A stretch of 64,000 nt of DNA from assembly GCA_965223125.1 (NCBI GenBank), contig OZ244984.1, forward strand, positions 2,604,001 through 2,668,000, given 5' to 3'. The notes beneath the pieces were generated by a model. The model ran no database searches, was not told the DNA's origin, and was given only the letters and a program-made list of their open reading frames with translations. The first letter of the stretch is position 1. Every line of letters starts with the position of its first letter. A program made the position numbers and the translations under genes. The stretch comes from Pacificispira sp965223125 (GTDB lineage Bacteria; Pseudomonadota; Alphaproteobacteria; UBA8366; Aestuariispiraceae). Shown one piece after another: positions 26,077 to 34,840 of this stretch.

Positions 26077-27099
26077 CTATTTCGCGAGATTGTCCAGGAT
26101 ATCGGTCGAACTGATGATGCCGACGGGCCTGCCGTCCCGCATCACCCGCAGCGGCTTGTCGCTGGCGCGGCAGACCTGGATCACATCCTTGACCGTCGCA
26201 TCATGGGCGATTTCCGGGGCTCCTTCGGGGGCATTGCCCTGCACCATGACATCCTCGGCACAGAGGACCCCCAGCGGGTTCATATGGGCGACAAAATCGG
26301 CGACATAGTCGTTGGCGGGGGCGCGGATGATCTGTTGCGGGGTGCCGCATTGCACGATCCGCCCGCCTTCCATGATCGCGATCCGTCCGCCCAGCTTGAA
26401 CGCCTCGTCCAGGTCATGGCTGACAAAGATGATGGTGCGCTTCAAATTCGCCTGAAGATCCAGCAATTCGTCCTGCAATCTGGTGCGGATCAGCGGGTCG
26501 AGGGCGGAGAATGGTTCGTCCATCAGCAGGATCGGCGCATTCGTCGCAAAGGCCCGGGCGAGGCCGACGCGCTGCTGCATGCCGCCGGAAAGCTCCGCCA
26601 CCTTGCGGTCGGCCCAGTCGGTGAGACCGACCAGATCCAGTTGGGCGCGGGCCTGCTCCTCCCGCTTTGAGCGTTCTATCCCGGCCAGTTCGAGGCCGAG
26701 CGCGACATTGTCGACGACATTGCGCCACGGCAGCAGCCCGAATTGCTGAAAGACCATGGCAACGCGGGTCAGGCGCATTTTTCGCAGGGTGAGCGGATCG
26801 GCATTGGTGATGTCCACCATTCCATCGTCGCCGCCATCTATCCGGACCGAACCCCGGACGACGGGATTGAGGCCATTCACTGCGCGCAGAAGGGTCGATT
26901 TTCCGGAGCCGGACAGACCCATCAGAACCAGTATTTCACCGGAAGCGACGGTCAGGCTGCAATCATGGACACCCAGAACCTGGCCCGTCTCCTGCTGGAT
27001 TTCCGCACGACTCTGGCCCGCATCCATCGCGGGAAGGGCTGCGGCGGGATCCTTGCCAAAGACAATGGAGACATTGTCGAACTGGACGGCATCGCTCAT
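26077..27099 (-). CDS. choV: choline/glycine betaine-type ABC transporter ATP-binding protein
   Basis: 340 aa. Walker A GLSGSGKSTLLRAVNGL, signature LSGGMQQRVGLARA and Walker B ILLMDEPFSALDP are present. A C-terminal CBS-like region (residues ~280-340: VKDVIQVCRASDKPLRVM) is typical of betaine/choline ATPases and may sense osmotic strength. The start overlaps the permease stop by 4 bases. It is the last gene of a choX-choW-choV operon. An insertion in the N-terminal part (DPAAALPAMDAGQSR) is common in ChoV. Confidence 0.92.
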   Translation of the reverse strand: MSDAVQFDNVSIVFGKDPAAALPAMDAGQSRAEIQQETGQVLGVHDCSLTVASGEILVLMGLSGSGKSTLLRAVNGLNPVVRGSVRIDGGDDGMVDITNADPLTLRKMRLTRVAMVFQQFGLLPWRNVVDNVALGLELAGIERSKREEQARAQLDLVGLTDWADRKVAELSGGMQQRVGLARAFATNAPILLMDEPFSALDPLIRTRLQDELLDLQANLKRTIIFVSHDLDEAFKLGGRIAIMEGGRIVQCGTPQQIIRAPANDYVADFVAHMNPLGVLCAEDVMVQGNAPEGAPEIAHDATVKDVIQVCRASDKPLRVMRDGRPVGIISSTDILDNLAK

Positions 27100-27935
27100 T
27101 TGTTGCGCCTTTCGATGCGGAGGATGCGGTCGAGCATGATGGCAACGACGACGATGATGAACCCGCTTTCGAAGCCGAGAGCGGTGTTGACGGAGTTCAG
27201 TGCCCGCACAACAGGGACGCCCAGCCCGTTCGCTCCGACCAGCGCGGCGATCACCACCATGGAAAGGGAGAGCATGATCGTCTGATTCAGCCCCGCCATG
27301 ATCTGCGGCAGGGCATAGGGGATCTCAACCTTCCACAATTTTTGCCGGGGGGTTGCCCCGAAAGCGGAGGCTGCCTCCAGCAAGGGAGTGGGGGTGGAGG
27401 AAATGCCGAGATGCGTCAGGCGGATCGGTGCGGGCAGCACGAAAATGACGGTAGCGATCAGGCCGGGCACCATACCGATGCCGAAGAAGACGATGGCCGG
27501 GATCAGATAGACGAAGGTCGGCAATGTCTGCATCAGGTCCAGAACCGGTCGCATCGCCTGATAGAGTCGGGGACGATGAGCGGCACCGATGCCAATGGGC
27601 ACGCCGATAGCCATGCAGACGACACAGGCGGAAAGGACGAGAGTCAGGCTCTCCGTCGTTTCCTTCCAGTAGCCCTGGTTCAGGATGAAAAGAAATCCAA
27701 GCAATACGAACAGTGCGATCTTCCAACTGCGATGCAGATACCAGGTGATCGCGACGACGATGGCCACGATCAACAGCGGCGGTGGTGTCTGCATCACCCA
27801 GAGCAGACTTTCGATCAGGACCTCCATCGCAATGGCAAGACCGTCGAAAAACCATGCGCCATGGGTTTGCAGCCAGTCGAAGACCTGCTTTGCAGTGCGC
27901 CCTACCGGGATTTTCGTTTCGCTGATCCAGTCCAT
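27096..27935 (-). CDS. choW: choline ABC transporter permease
   Basis: 279 aa inner-membrane permease of the betaine/choline family with about six membrane segments. The permease core GVPIGIGAAHRPRLYQAMRP, the following LMQTLPTFVYLIPAIVFFG, and the EAA-type loop FGATPRQKLWKVEIPYALP identify it. AAGGA lies about 9 bases before the ATG. It is followed by choV with a 4-base overlap and preceded by choX with a 102-base gap, which may contain RNA structure separating receptor from membrane subunits. Confidence 0.92.
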   Translation of the reverse strand: MDWISETKIPVGRTAKQVFDWLQTHGAWFFDGLAIAMEVLIESLLWVMQTPPPLLIVAIVVAITWYLHRSWKIALFVLLGFLFILNQGYWKETTESLTLVLSACVVCMAIGVPIGIGAAHRPRLYQAMRPVLDLMQTLPTFVYLIPAIVFFGIGMVPGLIATVIFVLPAPIRLTHLGISSTPTPLLEAASAFGATPRQKLWKVEIPYALPQIMAGLNQTIMLSLSMVVIAALVGANGLGVPVVRALNSVNTALGFESGFIIVVVAIMLDRILRIERRNK

Positions 27936-28037
27936 CCGGGGTCGATCCTTCTATGGGCCCGTCCTTGGGCGGAGACCTGCAATCGGACAGCGCCCGTCCC
28001 CCGAATGCGAGAGACGGACGCGTCACAATATTCGGAA

Positions 28038-28970
28038 TCAGAGGCCCAGCGATGCCTTCACGGCAGCCAGACCATCACCACCGTCCTTGGTGGTGACACC
28101 GGCCAGCCAGCCGTCCAGCACACCTGGATTGGCCTTCAGCCATGCAGCCGCTGCTGCATCCGGATCCTGGCCTTCATTCAGGATCGCCCCCATGATCTCG
28201 TTTTCCATGGCCAGCGTGAATTTCAGATTGGCGAGCAGCGCACCAACATTCGGGCAATCGGCCGCCAGTCCCTTGCGGACGACCGTATAGACCGTAGCAC
28301 CGCCCAGATCCGGCCCGAACCAATCGTCACCGCCGGTCAGGTAGGCCATGTCGAAATTGGCGTTCATCGGATGCGGCTCCCAGCCCAGGAAGACAATCGG
28401 CTGGTCGCGTTTGGTCAGGCGGTCGACCTGGGCCAACATGCCCTGTTCGGAGCTTTCGACGACTTCGAAGCCGCCCAGCCCGAAGGCGTCTGCCGCGATC
28501 ATGTCGAGGATCAGGCGGTTGCCGTCATTGCCTGGTTCGATGCCATAGAGTTTGCCTTCCAGCGCATCCTTGTGGGCGGCGATATCGGCGAAATCCTTGA
28601 TGCCCAGATCGGAGGCGGCCTTGTTGACGGCCAGCGTGTATTTCGCGCCTTCAAGATTTTCGCGCACCGTCTCGATGCTGCCTTCGTCACGATAGGGGGC
28701 GATGTCCGCCTCCATCGTTGGCATCCAGTTGCCCAGGAAGACATCGATGTCGCCGGCCTTCATCGACGCCAGGGTGACCGGAATTGACAGAACTTTGACA
28801 TCCACGCCGTAGCCAAGCCCCTGAAGGACGGTCTTCGTGGTGGCTGTCGTCGCCGTGATGTCGGTCCAGCCGACATCGGAGAAGCTGACTTCGTCGCATT
28901 GCGCGAAGGCGATACCGGTCGTCGCGACCAGGGCCGCCATGGCTGTCATGGTGGTTTTGAGAAACGTCAT
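28038..28970 (-). CDS. choX: choline ABC transporter substrate-binding protein
   Basis: 310 aa periplasmic receptor of the ChoX/ProX type. It has a Sec signal peptide (TTMTAMAALVATTGIAFAQ, cleavage likely after AFA), then CDEVSFSDVGWTDI and DVFLGNWMPTMEAD, aromatic-rich segments characteristic of ChoX ligand sites. The start at 28,970 is favoured by GGGAG 8 bases upstream and by the signal peptide; 25 more codons are open upstream. It probably delivers choline for osmoprotection or as a carbon/nitrogen source. No betaine synthesis genes are adjacent. Confidence 0.9.
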   Translation of the reverse strand: MTFLKTTMTAMAALVATTGIAFAQCDEVSFSDVGWTDITATTATTKTVLQGLGYGVDVKVLSIPVTLASMKAGDIDVFLGNWMPTMEADIAPYRDEGSIETVRENLEGAKYTLAVNKAASDLGIKDFADIAAHKDALEGKLYGIEPGNDGNRLILDMIAADAFGLGGFEVVESSEQGMLAQVDRLTKRDQPIVFLGWEPHPMNANFDMAYLTGGDDWFGPDLGGATVYTVVRKGLAADCPNVGALLANLKFTLAMENEIMGAILNEGQDPDAAAAAWLKANPGVLDGWLAGVTTKDGGDGLAAVKASLGL

Positions 28971-29125
28971 TGTTATTGCTCCCGTATCTGTGCCGTCCGG
29001 TCTGTCGGTCATCCAGTCGGATGCGCGCCGGTACGGCGTCCCCAAAGATTACCTCTATAGGGTCAACCGATAGAACCGGAATCGCAACCGGTTTTTGCCG
29101 GGGCGTCCGATACCCGGTTCAGTTG

Positions 29126-30010
29126 CTACCGGTCGTTGCTGCGGGGCAGGTGACGGGACAGGCCGTAGACATGGCTGCGCAGCGCGTCCATCAGGGCATC
29201 GCGGTCGCCGCTCATCGCCTCCAATTCATGAAATCGCAGTGGTGTTCCGATGCAGATGTCGAGGGGTCGGTTCATCTGCCGGTTGACTGCACCGACAATC
29301 AGCGAGATGCGCAGCCGCATGCTGATCCGGCTCACGGCCTGGAATATGAACCCGTTCTGTCCGGGGAAATAGAGCGGCAGGACGGTCGCCCGCGCCTCGC
29401 GGATCAGGCGCGCGGTAAAGCGCTTCCAGGGCAGGTCCTCTGCCGGACCCATGACACGGGGTGCGGTGGAAACGCCGCCCGCCGGAAAGATCACGATGGT
29501 TTCCCCGTGCGCCAGGGCTGCCAGCGCGTCCTTTCGCAATTGGAGATTCTTCTGCATGGCCTCTCGGGTTTCGGAGAAATCCACCGGCAGCAGATAGGGT
29601 TCTGGCTCCGGCACCCGCAACAGAGCTTCATGCACCAGTACCTTGAAGGGACGGCCCAGCCGTTCGGCAAGGACGGCTGCGGCGACGCCATCCATCAGAC
29701 CATAGGGGTGGTTGGCGATGATGATCCTGGGTTCGTCCGCAGCAATGTCGGGCGGCCATGCAGCCCCGTGCAGGCGCAGATCGACCCCCAGCAATTCCAG
29801 AGCCGATTCCCAGAAGGGGGCACCTTGTGCATATTTCTCCACCCGCCAGCGCCGATACAGTCGCTCCAGCTTTTGCGATCCCGTCAGGCGCTCGATCACC
29901 CGGATCACGGCGCGCATGGCACGCGAGTCAGTCGGCTGGGCATAGCTGAGCCGACCAAGCGGTTGCAGCGGACGGGAAACAGGCTGAGTCAGGTCAACGG
30001 CGTGCGGCAC
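29126..30010 (-). CDS. lysophospholipid/ornithine-type acyltransferase
   Basis: 294 aa acyltransferase of the PlsC superfamily. It has motif I as ANHPYGLMDG (NHP-x4-D form), motif III-like FPAGGVST and a basic segment WKRFTARLIREA. It would transfer a fatty acyl chain to a lipid precursor at the cytoplasmic membrane face. GTG 30,010 is chosen because GGAGGG lies 4 bases upstream; ATG 29,917 is an alternative that would drop 31 residues. The ribosome-binding site lies in the 3' arm of a perfect hairpin. It is downstream of leuB on the same strand. Confidence 0.82.
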   Translation of the reverse strand: MPHAVDLTQPVSRPLQPLGRLSYAQPTDSRAMRAVIRVIERLTGSQKLERLYRRWRVEKYAQGAPFWESALELLGVDLRLHGAAWPPDIAADEPRIIIANHPYGLMDGVAAAVLAERLGRPFKVLVHEALLRVPEPEPYLLPVDFSETREAMQKNLQLRKDALAALAHGETIVIFPAGGVSTAPRVMGPAEDLPWKRFTARLIREARATVLPLYFPGQNGFIFQAVSRISMRLRISLIVGAVNRQMNRPLDICIGTPLRFHELEAMSGDRDALMDALRSHVYGLSRHLPRSNDR

Positions 30011-30013
30011 GAT

Positions 30014-30043
30014 CCCTCCATCACTGTGTCAAGTGATGGAGGG
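30014..30043 (-). promoter_or_regulatory. hairpin masking the ribosome-binding site of the acyltransferase gene
   Basis: On the minus strand CCCTCCATCACT pairs perfectly with AGTGATGGAGGG across a 6-base loop. The 3' arm contains the GGAGGG that would serve the GTG start at 30,010. No T tract follows, so it is not a standard terminator for leuB. Translation would require melting of the helix or a coupled ribosome. Confidence 0.6.
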
Positions 30044-30074
30044 TATCAGGAATTTGTTACATCCGTGCGGCAGG

Positions 30075-31187
30075 TCAGGCCGAGAGCTTGTCCAGTTCGG
30101 CCACCAGGGCGTCGCCCATTTGGGCGGTGGAGACGGCCTGACAGTCCGGACTCATGATGTCGAGCGTGCGCTTGCCCGATTTCAGCACGGCCTGTGCGGC
30201 CTGTTCCAGCAGGTCGGCTTCGTCGCCCATGTCGAAGCTGTAGCGCAGGGACATGGCGAAGCTGAGCAGCATGGCGAGCGGATTGGCCTTGCCCTGACCG
30301 GCAATGTCCGGTGCCGAGCCGTGGACCGGCTCATACAGCGCCTTGCGCCGCCCGGTGGCGTCAACCGCCCCCAAAGATGCTGAAGGCAGCATGCCCAATG
30401 ATCCGGTCAGCATTGCCGCAACGTCCGACAACAGGTCGCCGAACAGATTGTCGGTGACGATCACGTCGAACTGCTTCGGGTTGCGAACAAGCTGCATTGC
30501 GCAGTTGTCGGCCAGGACGTTGGTCAGTTCGATATCCTCGTAGCCACCGCTCTTGTGAACTTCAGCGACGGTCTGACGCCAGAATACGCCGGTCTTCATG
30601 ACGTTGGCTTTTTCCGAGGAGGCAACCTTCTTGTTTCGTTTGCGGGCCAGATCAAAGGCAACCTCGGCGACACGGACGATCTCATCGCGGGTATAGGCCT
30701 GGGTATCGATGCAGCGCTCCTGGCCTTCCCAGACCTGCATGCCGCGCGGCTCTCCGAAATAGACCCCGGCGGTCAGTTCGCGCACGATCATGATGTCGAG
30801 GCCCTGAATGACTTCCGGTTTCAGGGTAGAGGCGCTGAGCAATGCATCGAAGGTGACCGCCGGTCGCAAATTGGCGAAAAGGTCCATTTCCTTGCGCAGG
30901 CGCAGCAGTCCTGCCTCCGGGCGCGCATCCCATCCGAGAGTGTCGTATTGCGGCCCACCGACGGCACCGAACAGCACAGCGTCACAGGCATGCGCCTTTT
31001 CCATCGTCGCATCGGTGATCGGCGTGCCATGGGTATCATAGGCGGCACCGCCGACCAGATCTTCCTGAATGTCGAAGCTGACCGCCCGGCGTTTATCCAT
31101 CCAGTCCACGACCTTGCGGATTTCAGTGCAGACTTCTGGCCCGATCCCGTCGCCGGGCAACATCAGAAGTGTCTTGTTGGACGCCAT
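30075..31187 (-). CDS. leuB: 3-isopropylmalate dehydrogenase
   Basis: Oxidatively decarboxylates 3-isopropylmalate with NAD+ in leucine synthesis; cytoplasmic homodimer. The 370 aa length matches the family from ATG 31,187, which has GGGGGAA upstream; the frame is open 9 codons further. Landmarks are LPGDGIGPEVC, RELTAGVYFGEPRGM, and DNLFGDLLSDVAAMLTGSLG with the metal/substrate aspartates. leuC and leuD are not in the window. Confidence 0.97.
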   Translation of the reverse strand: MASNKTLLMLPGDGIGPEVCTEIRKVVDWMDKRRAVSFDIQEDLVGGAAYDTHGTPITDATMEKAHACDAVLFGAVGGPQYDTLGWDARPEAGLLRLRKEMDLFANLRPAVTFDALLSASTLKPEVIQGLDIMIVRELTAGVYFGEPRGMQVWEGQERCIDTQAYTRDEIVRVAEVAFDLARKRNKKVASSEKANVMKTGVFWRQTVAEVHKSGGYEDIELTNVLADNCAMQLVRNPKQFDVIVTDNLFGDLLSDVAAMLTGSLGMLPSASLGAVDATGRRKALYEPVHGSAPDIAGQGKANPLAMLLSFAMSLRYSFDMGDEADLLEQAAQAVLKSGKRTLDIMSPDCQAVSTAQMGDALVAELDKLSA

Positions 31188-31275
31188 GGCGCTATTCCCC
31201 CGATAATGTGTCATGAAACATGTGGCGGGTTTTACCGCCCTGTTCGGGGGGAGAAAAGCGGATTTTGGGCACAGG

Positions 31276-31554
31276 TTATGTGATCGCCTCCAATTGACCT
31301 TCGGGGGAGGCTTCAGCGGTGTGATCCTTCTTCACGGTTTGCTCCATGGCCCGGTCCATGATCCTGCCCAGCGCGACGGATTTACCATGCAGTTCATCAA
31401 TCCCGCGTCCGATCTCCCCCATCTGCCGGTCAAAGGCGCGCAGCCGCGCATTCATGGTCAGCATCTCCTGCCGCAGATCGGTCAGGATCGCATCGAACTC
31501 TTCCGATGCTTCACGAAAGCGGGTCAGTGCAAGGGTGAGGCGTTGCCGGGACAT
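31276..31554 (-). CDS. hypothetical coiled-coil protein
   Basis: 92 aa from ATG 31,554, which follows AAAGGA. The sequence is charged and almost entirely helical in appearance, with heptad-like spacing over residues ~5-75 (RFREASEEFDAILTDLRQEM, then MNARLRAFDRQMGEIG). There is no signal peptide or membrane segment, and I do not recognise the family. It lies 88 bases upstream of leuB on the same strand. A longer version starting at 31,623 is open but lacks support. Confidence 0.6.
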   Translation of the reverse strand: MSRQRLTLALTRFREASEEFDAILTDLRQEMLTMNARLRAFDRQMGEIGRGIDELHGKSVALGRIMDRAMEQTVKKDHTAEASPEGQLEAIT

Positions 31555-31814
31555 GACGATCCTTTGATTGCGGAATGCAGCGGTCAGAATGGGTGATTTT
31601 GCAGGCGTCCAACGGGTTCGCATTGAAAATCATTAGCACCGGAGTAAACAGCGCAATCTGTCGATTTATGTATGAATTAACGGATAAGATTTTATGAATG
31701 ATCTGGCGTGCGGGCGCTTGCATTCACGGATCATGATGGATGGCAATATCTCGACAGGTCCGCAATGGCCTGATCTACTTTTCTGAAGAAACGGGACTCA
31801 CGGACGGGAGGTGT

Positions 31815-32255
31815 ATGGAGATGATGGGGCAGAAAAAGGCGGGTCATTCCGGGATGCAGCATACAGGGGGATGTCTGTGCGGGGCCGTGCGATTCGTACT
31901 GCGCGCGCCGCTTCGCGAGGCGGTTCATGCCTGTCATTGCGGCCAGTGCCGCCGACAGAGCGGGCATTTTGTGGTCGGTACCGAATTGGGGAAGGCCGAC
32001 CTGGAATTTCTCGAACAGTCCGGTTTGCGCTGGTTTCACGCTTCGCCCAAAACATACCCGGAGGCTAGACGCGGGTTCTGTGGTACCTGCGGGTCCAATC
32101 TGTTCTGGGATGGCGGGGGAGAGGAAATCAGTCTGAATCTTGGTTGCCTCGACGGGCCGACCGGCCTGCGACTGTCCAAGCATATCTATACCGCCGACAA
32201 GGGCGATTACTACGACATCACCGATGGATTGCCCCAGTTTCCGGGATACGACTGA
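31815..32255 (+). CDS. GFA/CENP-V family zinc protein
   Basis: 146 aa. Members of the glutathione-dependent formaldehyde-activating (GFA) superfamily bind zinc through cysteines and may add or remove glutathione; most, this one included, have no proven substrate. Ligands are seen in GGCLCGAVRF, ACHCGQCRRQSG and GFCGTCGSNLFW. ATG 31,815 follows GGGAGG with suitable spacing, and two further ATGs at 31,821 and 31,824 are close. It is monocistronic by position: 191 bases from leuB's neighbour gene and 133 from tauD-like. Confidence 0.88.
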   Translation: MEMMGQKKAGHSGMQHTGGCLCGAVRFVLRAPLREAVHACHCGQCRRQSGHFVVGTELGKADLEFLEQSGLRWFHASPKTYPEARRGFCGTCGSNLFWDGGGEEISLNLGCLDGPTGLRLSKHIYTADKGDYYDITDGLPQFPGYD

Positions 32256-32388
32256 CGGGGCGGTCCGCGCAGTATCGGTCCGGCGATTTTAGAATTCCAG
32301 TCACGCCGATTATGCTCAGACATATCTTGTCCGCGTTTCGGAACGGGGTTAGCCTTTTCCGGTCACAAAGCGATCAGGAGGACAGGAC

Positions 32389-33264
32389 ATGAAGGCGCAT
32401 CCGATTACCGGCGGCATCGGCGCGGAACTCAGGGGGGTTGATCTGAAGCAGCCGATTTCCGACGATCTGGCGGGTGCCCTGCGTGAGGCGCTGGACCGCT
32501 ATCTGGTCATCGTACTGCGTGATCAGCATCTGGATGTCGATCAGCATCGGCGGCTAGCAGAGGTGTTCGGCAGTCCTGCCATCAATCCGTATGCGACAGG
32601 CATGGCGGAACATCCGGAAATGACGCGGGTCATCAAGGAAGCATCGGAGCGAACCGGCGTCTTCGGGGGCGGCTGGCATTCGGATCTGACCTTTCTGGAG
32701 ACCCCACCGAATGGGTCGATTCTCTGCGCGATCGAAGTTCCGCCTTATGGCGGCGATACGCTGTTCACCAGTCAATGCGCAGCCTGGGAGGCATTGCCGG
32801 AGCCACTCAAGCTGCTGCTGGACGGGCGTGACGCGATCCATGTCGGAAAGCCCTATGGCGTGAAATGGGCTCCACCGGTGGAACAGCAGTCGATGAAGGG
32901 ATCCACAAAGCGCAACGACCCCGAGGCGGACAAGGAACGGTTTCATCCTGCTGTCCTGACCCATCCCCGCACCGGGCGTCGGTCGCTGTTCCTGAACGAG
33001 ACCTATACGATGCGCCTGGACGGGTTGAGCGAGGCGGAAAGCGCGCCTATCCTGCATCAGATTTTCCAGCACGCCACCTTGCCGGAATATGGCTGCCGCC
33101 TGAGCTGGACGCCGGGCATGGTGACGATCTGGGATAATTACTCGACGCAGCACTATGCCATCAACGACTATCACGGTTTTCGCCGCGAAATGCGCCGCAC
33201 AACCTTTCAGGCGACCCCGATCTCCGAATGGCGCGGAGAAGCGCAGGCCCGTCGCGCGGCGTAA
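32389..33264 (+). CDS. TauD/TfdA-family 2-oxoglutarate-dependent dioxygenase
   Basis: 291 aa Fe(II)/2-oxoglutarate oxygenase. The facial triad is HSD in GGWHSDLTF and the distal His in TQHYAINDY, with the 2-oxoglutarate Arg in REMRRTTFQ. Family members hydroxylate sulfonates, phenoxy acids or other small carboxylates; the substrate here is unknown. CAGGAGGACAGG immediately precedes the ATG. The last 78 bases recur in diverged form at 34,841-34,918, bracketing a lower-GC segment. Confidence 0.92.
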   Translation: MKAHPITGGIGAELRGVDLKQPISDDLAGALREALDRYLVIVLRDQHLDVDQHRRLAEVFGSPAINPYATGMAEHPEMTRVIKEASERTGVFGGGWHSDLTFLETPPNGSILCAIEVPPYGGDTLFTSQCAAWEALPEPLKLLLDGRDAIHVGKPYGVKWAPPVEQQSMKGSTKRNDPEADKERFHPAVLTHPRTGRRSLFLNETYTMRLDGLSEAESAPILHQIFQHATLPEYGCRLSWTPGMVTIWDNYSTQHYAINDYHGFRREMRRTTFQATPISEWRGEAQARRAA

Positions 33265-33273
33265 TTGCGCTTG

Positions 33274-33340
33274 TTCAGGATTGCGGCTTCCGAGATCTGA
33301 CGCAGGATATTCGGCTCAATCATGTGGATATAGGTCCAGA
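33274..33340 (-). pseudogene. remnant of a glycine dehydrogenase (gcvP) copy
   Basis: About 67 bases align without gaps to gcvP bases 37,274-37,340 at 54 of 67 positions. On the minus strand it reads WTYIHMIEPNILRQISEAAI followed by LN, against WAYIRMMGPKGLRQASEVAI followed by LN in the intact GcvP. Nothing on either side continues the similarity. It is a decayed fragment 9 bases after the tauD-like stop codon, at the left edge of the lower-GC segment. Confidence 0.75.
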
Positions 33341-33462
33341 TGAAGTGGCTTAAGCTGACTGGCTGTTAGGCGTTTGTATACTTAATAAAAGAGACGATCC
33401 GGTGTGGCCCCTATGTCTGGCAGTGCGCCCCACAGTGAAGTTGAGGTAACAATCAAAAATGG

Positions 33463-34113
33463 TCAAGGCAGGGTGCCGCGCTTTGTGTTCGTTTGAGGAC
33501 GACGTTTTTGTTTGCTGCGAATATCTTGAAGGAGACGCAATTGAGGTCTTCTCGGTAATTTGTGTTGCTGGGGGAATGATATTGCGGCGTTCATGACTGA
33601 GACGTAGCCACCCAAAGCAACGAGGTCCCCGGTGCAATGTTGCACTATTTTATCGATATCTACGCCGGACATCCTATCTAGTCTTGCGGGCCTGTTGCTG
33701 AGTGGGTCAAGTGTCACTTCTGGCTTTTGAAACGGGTTCTTGAAGCCAGTTCCCATGTGGGCAAGGTCATTCCGGTATCGAGAAAGTTTATCGGCAGTCG
33801 AGATTGCCCACTTGATTGCTTTATGTTTGTTCGAGGTTTTTGGGAATCGGACTCCTGCGGCAGCCAAAAGCATAAGCCGTTGCTGGCTGTCGCTTGAGGC
33901 AGTGTGCCATACTGCAAGACCTACCAAAAGGTTGTCCGGCGTGGTAATTGAGGCAAAGAGGCGGCAAAATGCGCTGTGGCAGTAGTTCCAAGCCCACACG
34001 ACCTCACCAACACCGGCCGCGTGTGTTTGAACAGCAAGTTTTAGTTCGGGAGAAATAGTTCTCCTTACGTTAAGTGGGCCGATTAGTTGAAGGTTTTTAG
34101 GATTGAAAGCCAT
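33463..34113 (-). CDS. unknown protein with RNxxxH (HEPN-like) motif
   Basis: 216 aa, no family recognised. The body (residues ~25-180) looks helical. A segment KLSRYRNDLAHM contains Arg114-Asn115-x3-His119, the RNxxxH signature of HEPN ribonuclease domains, preceded by aromatic-rich helices (EVVWAWNYCHSAFCRLFA). The C-terminal ~35 residues are strongly basic. Base composition is clearly lower in G+C than the neighbours and codons such as AAA, GTT and TTT are common, suggesting transfer. It lies in a scarred intergenic segment with no partner obviously co-transcribed. HEPN membership is an inference from the motif and helical look only. Confidence 0.55.
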   Translation of the reverse strand: MAFNPKNLQLIGPLNVRRTISPELKLAVQTHAAGVGEVVWAWNYCHSAFCRLFASITTPDNLLVGLAVWHTASSDSQQRLMLLAAAGVRFPKTSNKHKAIKWAISTADKLSRYRNDLAHMGTGFKNPFQKPEVTLDPLSNRPARLDRMSGVDIDKIVQHCTGDLVALGGYVSVMNAAISFPQQHKLPRRPQLRLLQDIRSKQKRRPQTNTKRGTLP

Positions 34114-34266
34114 GAGCGATAGCCAAAGAAGAAAGATGAGGTTGCGTTAGCGCAACGAAGGGACGACGCCCTACGCCGCACACTAAGTATGCTGCTAGAT
34201 CCGAAAAAGATCGAATACAAGAAGTCGACAACGGAGAAAATCGATAGCCTCAGCGATCAAAGCTGA
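34112..34266 (+). pseudogene. small ORF broken by a frameshift
   Basis: ATG 34,112 begins MSDSQRRKMRLR and stops at 34,148. One frame over, bases 34,123-34,266 read PKKKDEVALAQRRDDALRRT and on to EKIDSLSDQS without a start codon. The second frame has the composition of a real small charged protein, so a single-base indel near 34,122 would restore a ~51-residue product. It overlaps divergently the ATG of the RNxxxH protein and converges on the next gene by 10 bases. A GTTGCG-TTAG-CGCAAC hairpin lies inside, at 34,141-34,156. Confidence 0.45.
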
Positions 34267-34559
34267 TCTTCCTTCACCCAACTGTAGATATATTCGATTT
34301 TGCTGTAATCGAACCTTACCGCATCGCCCAGATTAAGCCCTTCGTGATCTAGAGTGTTGTCTTCAAACGAGATGATCCGACCTTCAAAGACAGATTGAGG
34401 GGTGATAACTGTTGCGACATGAACTGATGCAACCTTGCCCTTGTATCGGACTGTTATCTCCGCCCCTGGCGTGATCAGTATGCCGCTGCGGTCGGTAGGC
34501 AGGCTGTCGGTTAAGATGCCGTGCACTTTAGGCTCATCGAAGTTAGGAGTTTTTGTCAT
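34257..34559 (-). CDS. hypothetical small beta-rich protein
   Basis: 100 aa from ATG 34,559 (MTKTPNFDEPKV). The sequence alternates hydrophobic and polar residues in short strands (GAEITVRYKGKVASVHVATV; VRFDYSKIEYIYSWV), suggesting an all-beta fold. There is no signal or membrane segment and no known family is recognised. Low G+C like its neighbour, with the same likely origin. The frame is open 19 codons upstream, but that part looks non-coding. The ribosome-binding site is weak. It could be a partner of the RNxxxH protein, but 143 bases with a broken ORF separate them. Confidence 0.5.
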   Translation of the reverse strand: MTKTPNFDEPKVHGILTDSLPTDRSGILITPGAEITVRYKGKVASVHVATVITPQSVFEGRIISFEDNTLDHEGLNLGDAVRFDYSKIEYIYSWVKEDQL

Positions 34560-34840
34560 GACGCACCGGTTTGAAGTGAGTGAAGAGCGACAGGAAACCT
34601 TGGCTCTGGTTTCCACCAGTCATCATCTGAGATTTGGTCTAACGCCTCGATTCAATCGAACGAATTTATGGATAATTACTGGAAACAATGTAGGTTCTCG
34701 TTAAGAAAGCATACATTAAAACCAGATCGGAGTCTGTCAATTCTGGCAGATATTCAGAATCCGTTTCAGATTTTCGTCAGGGACGAGAACTCTAGGCTTG
34801 CCCGTAAGATTGATTGTAGGTGAGGCGCTTGCGGAGATGC

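Noticed and set aside
27342..28787. A 481-codon open frame antisense to choW and choX
   Set aside because: Spans two real genes and their gap with no domain; a shadow frame.
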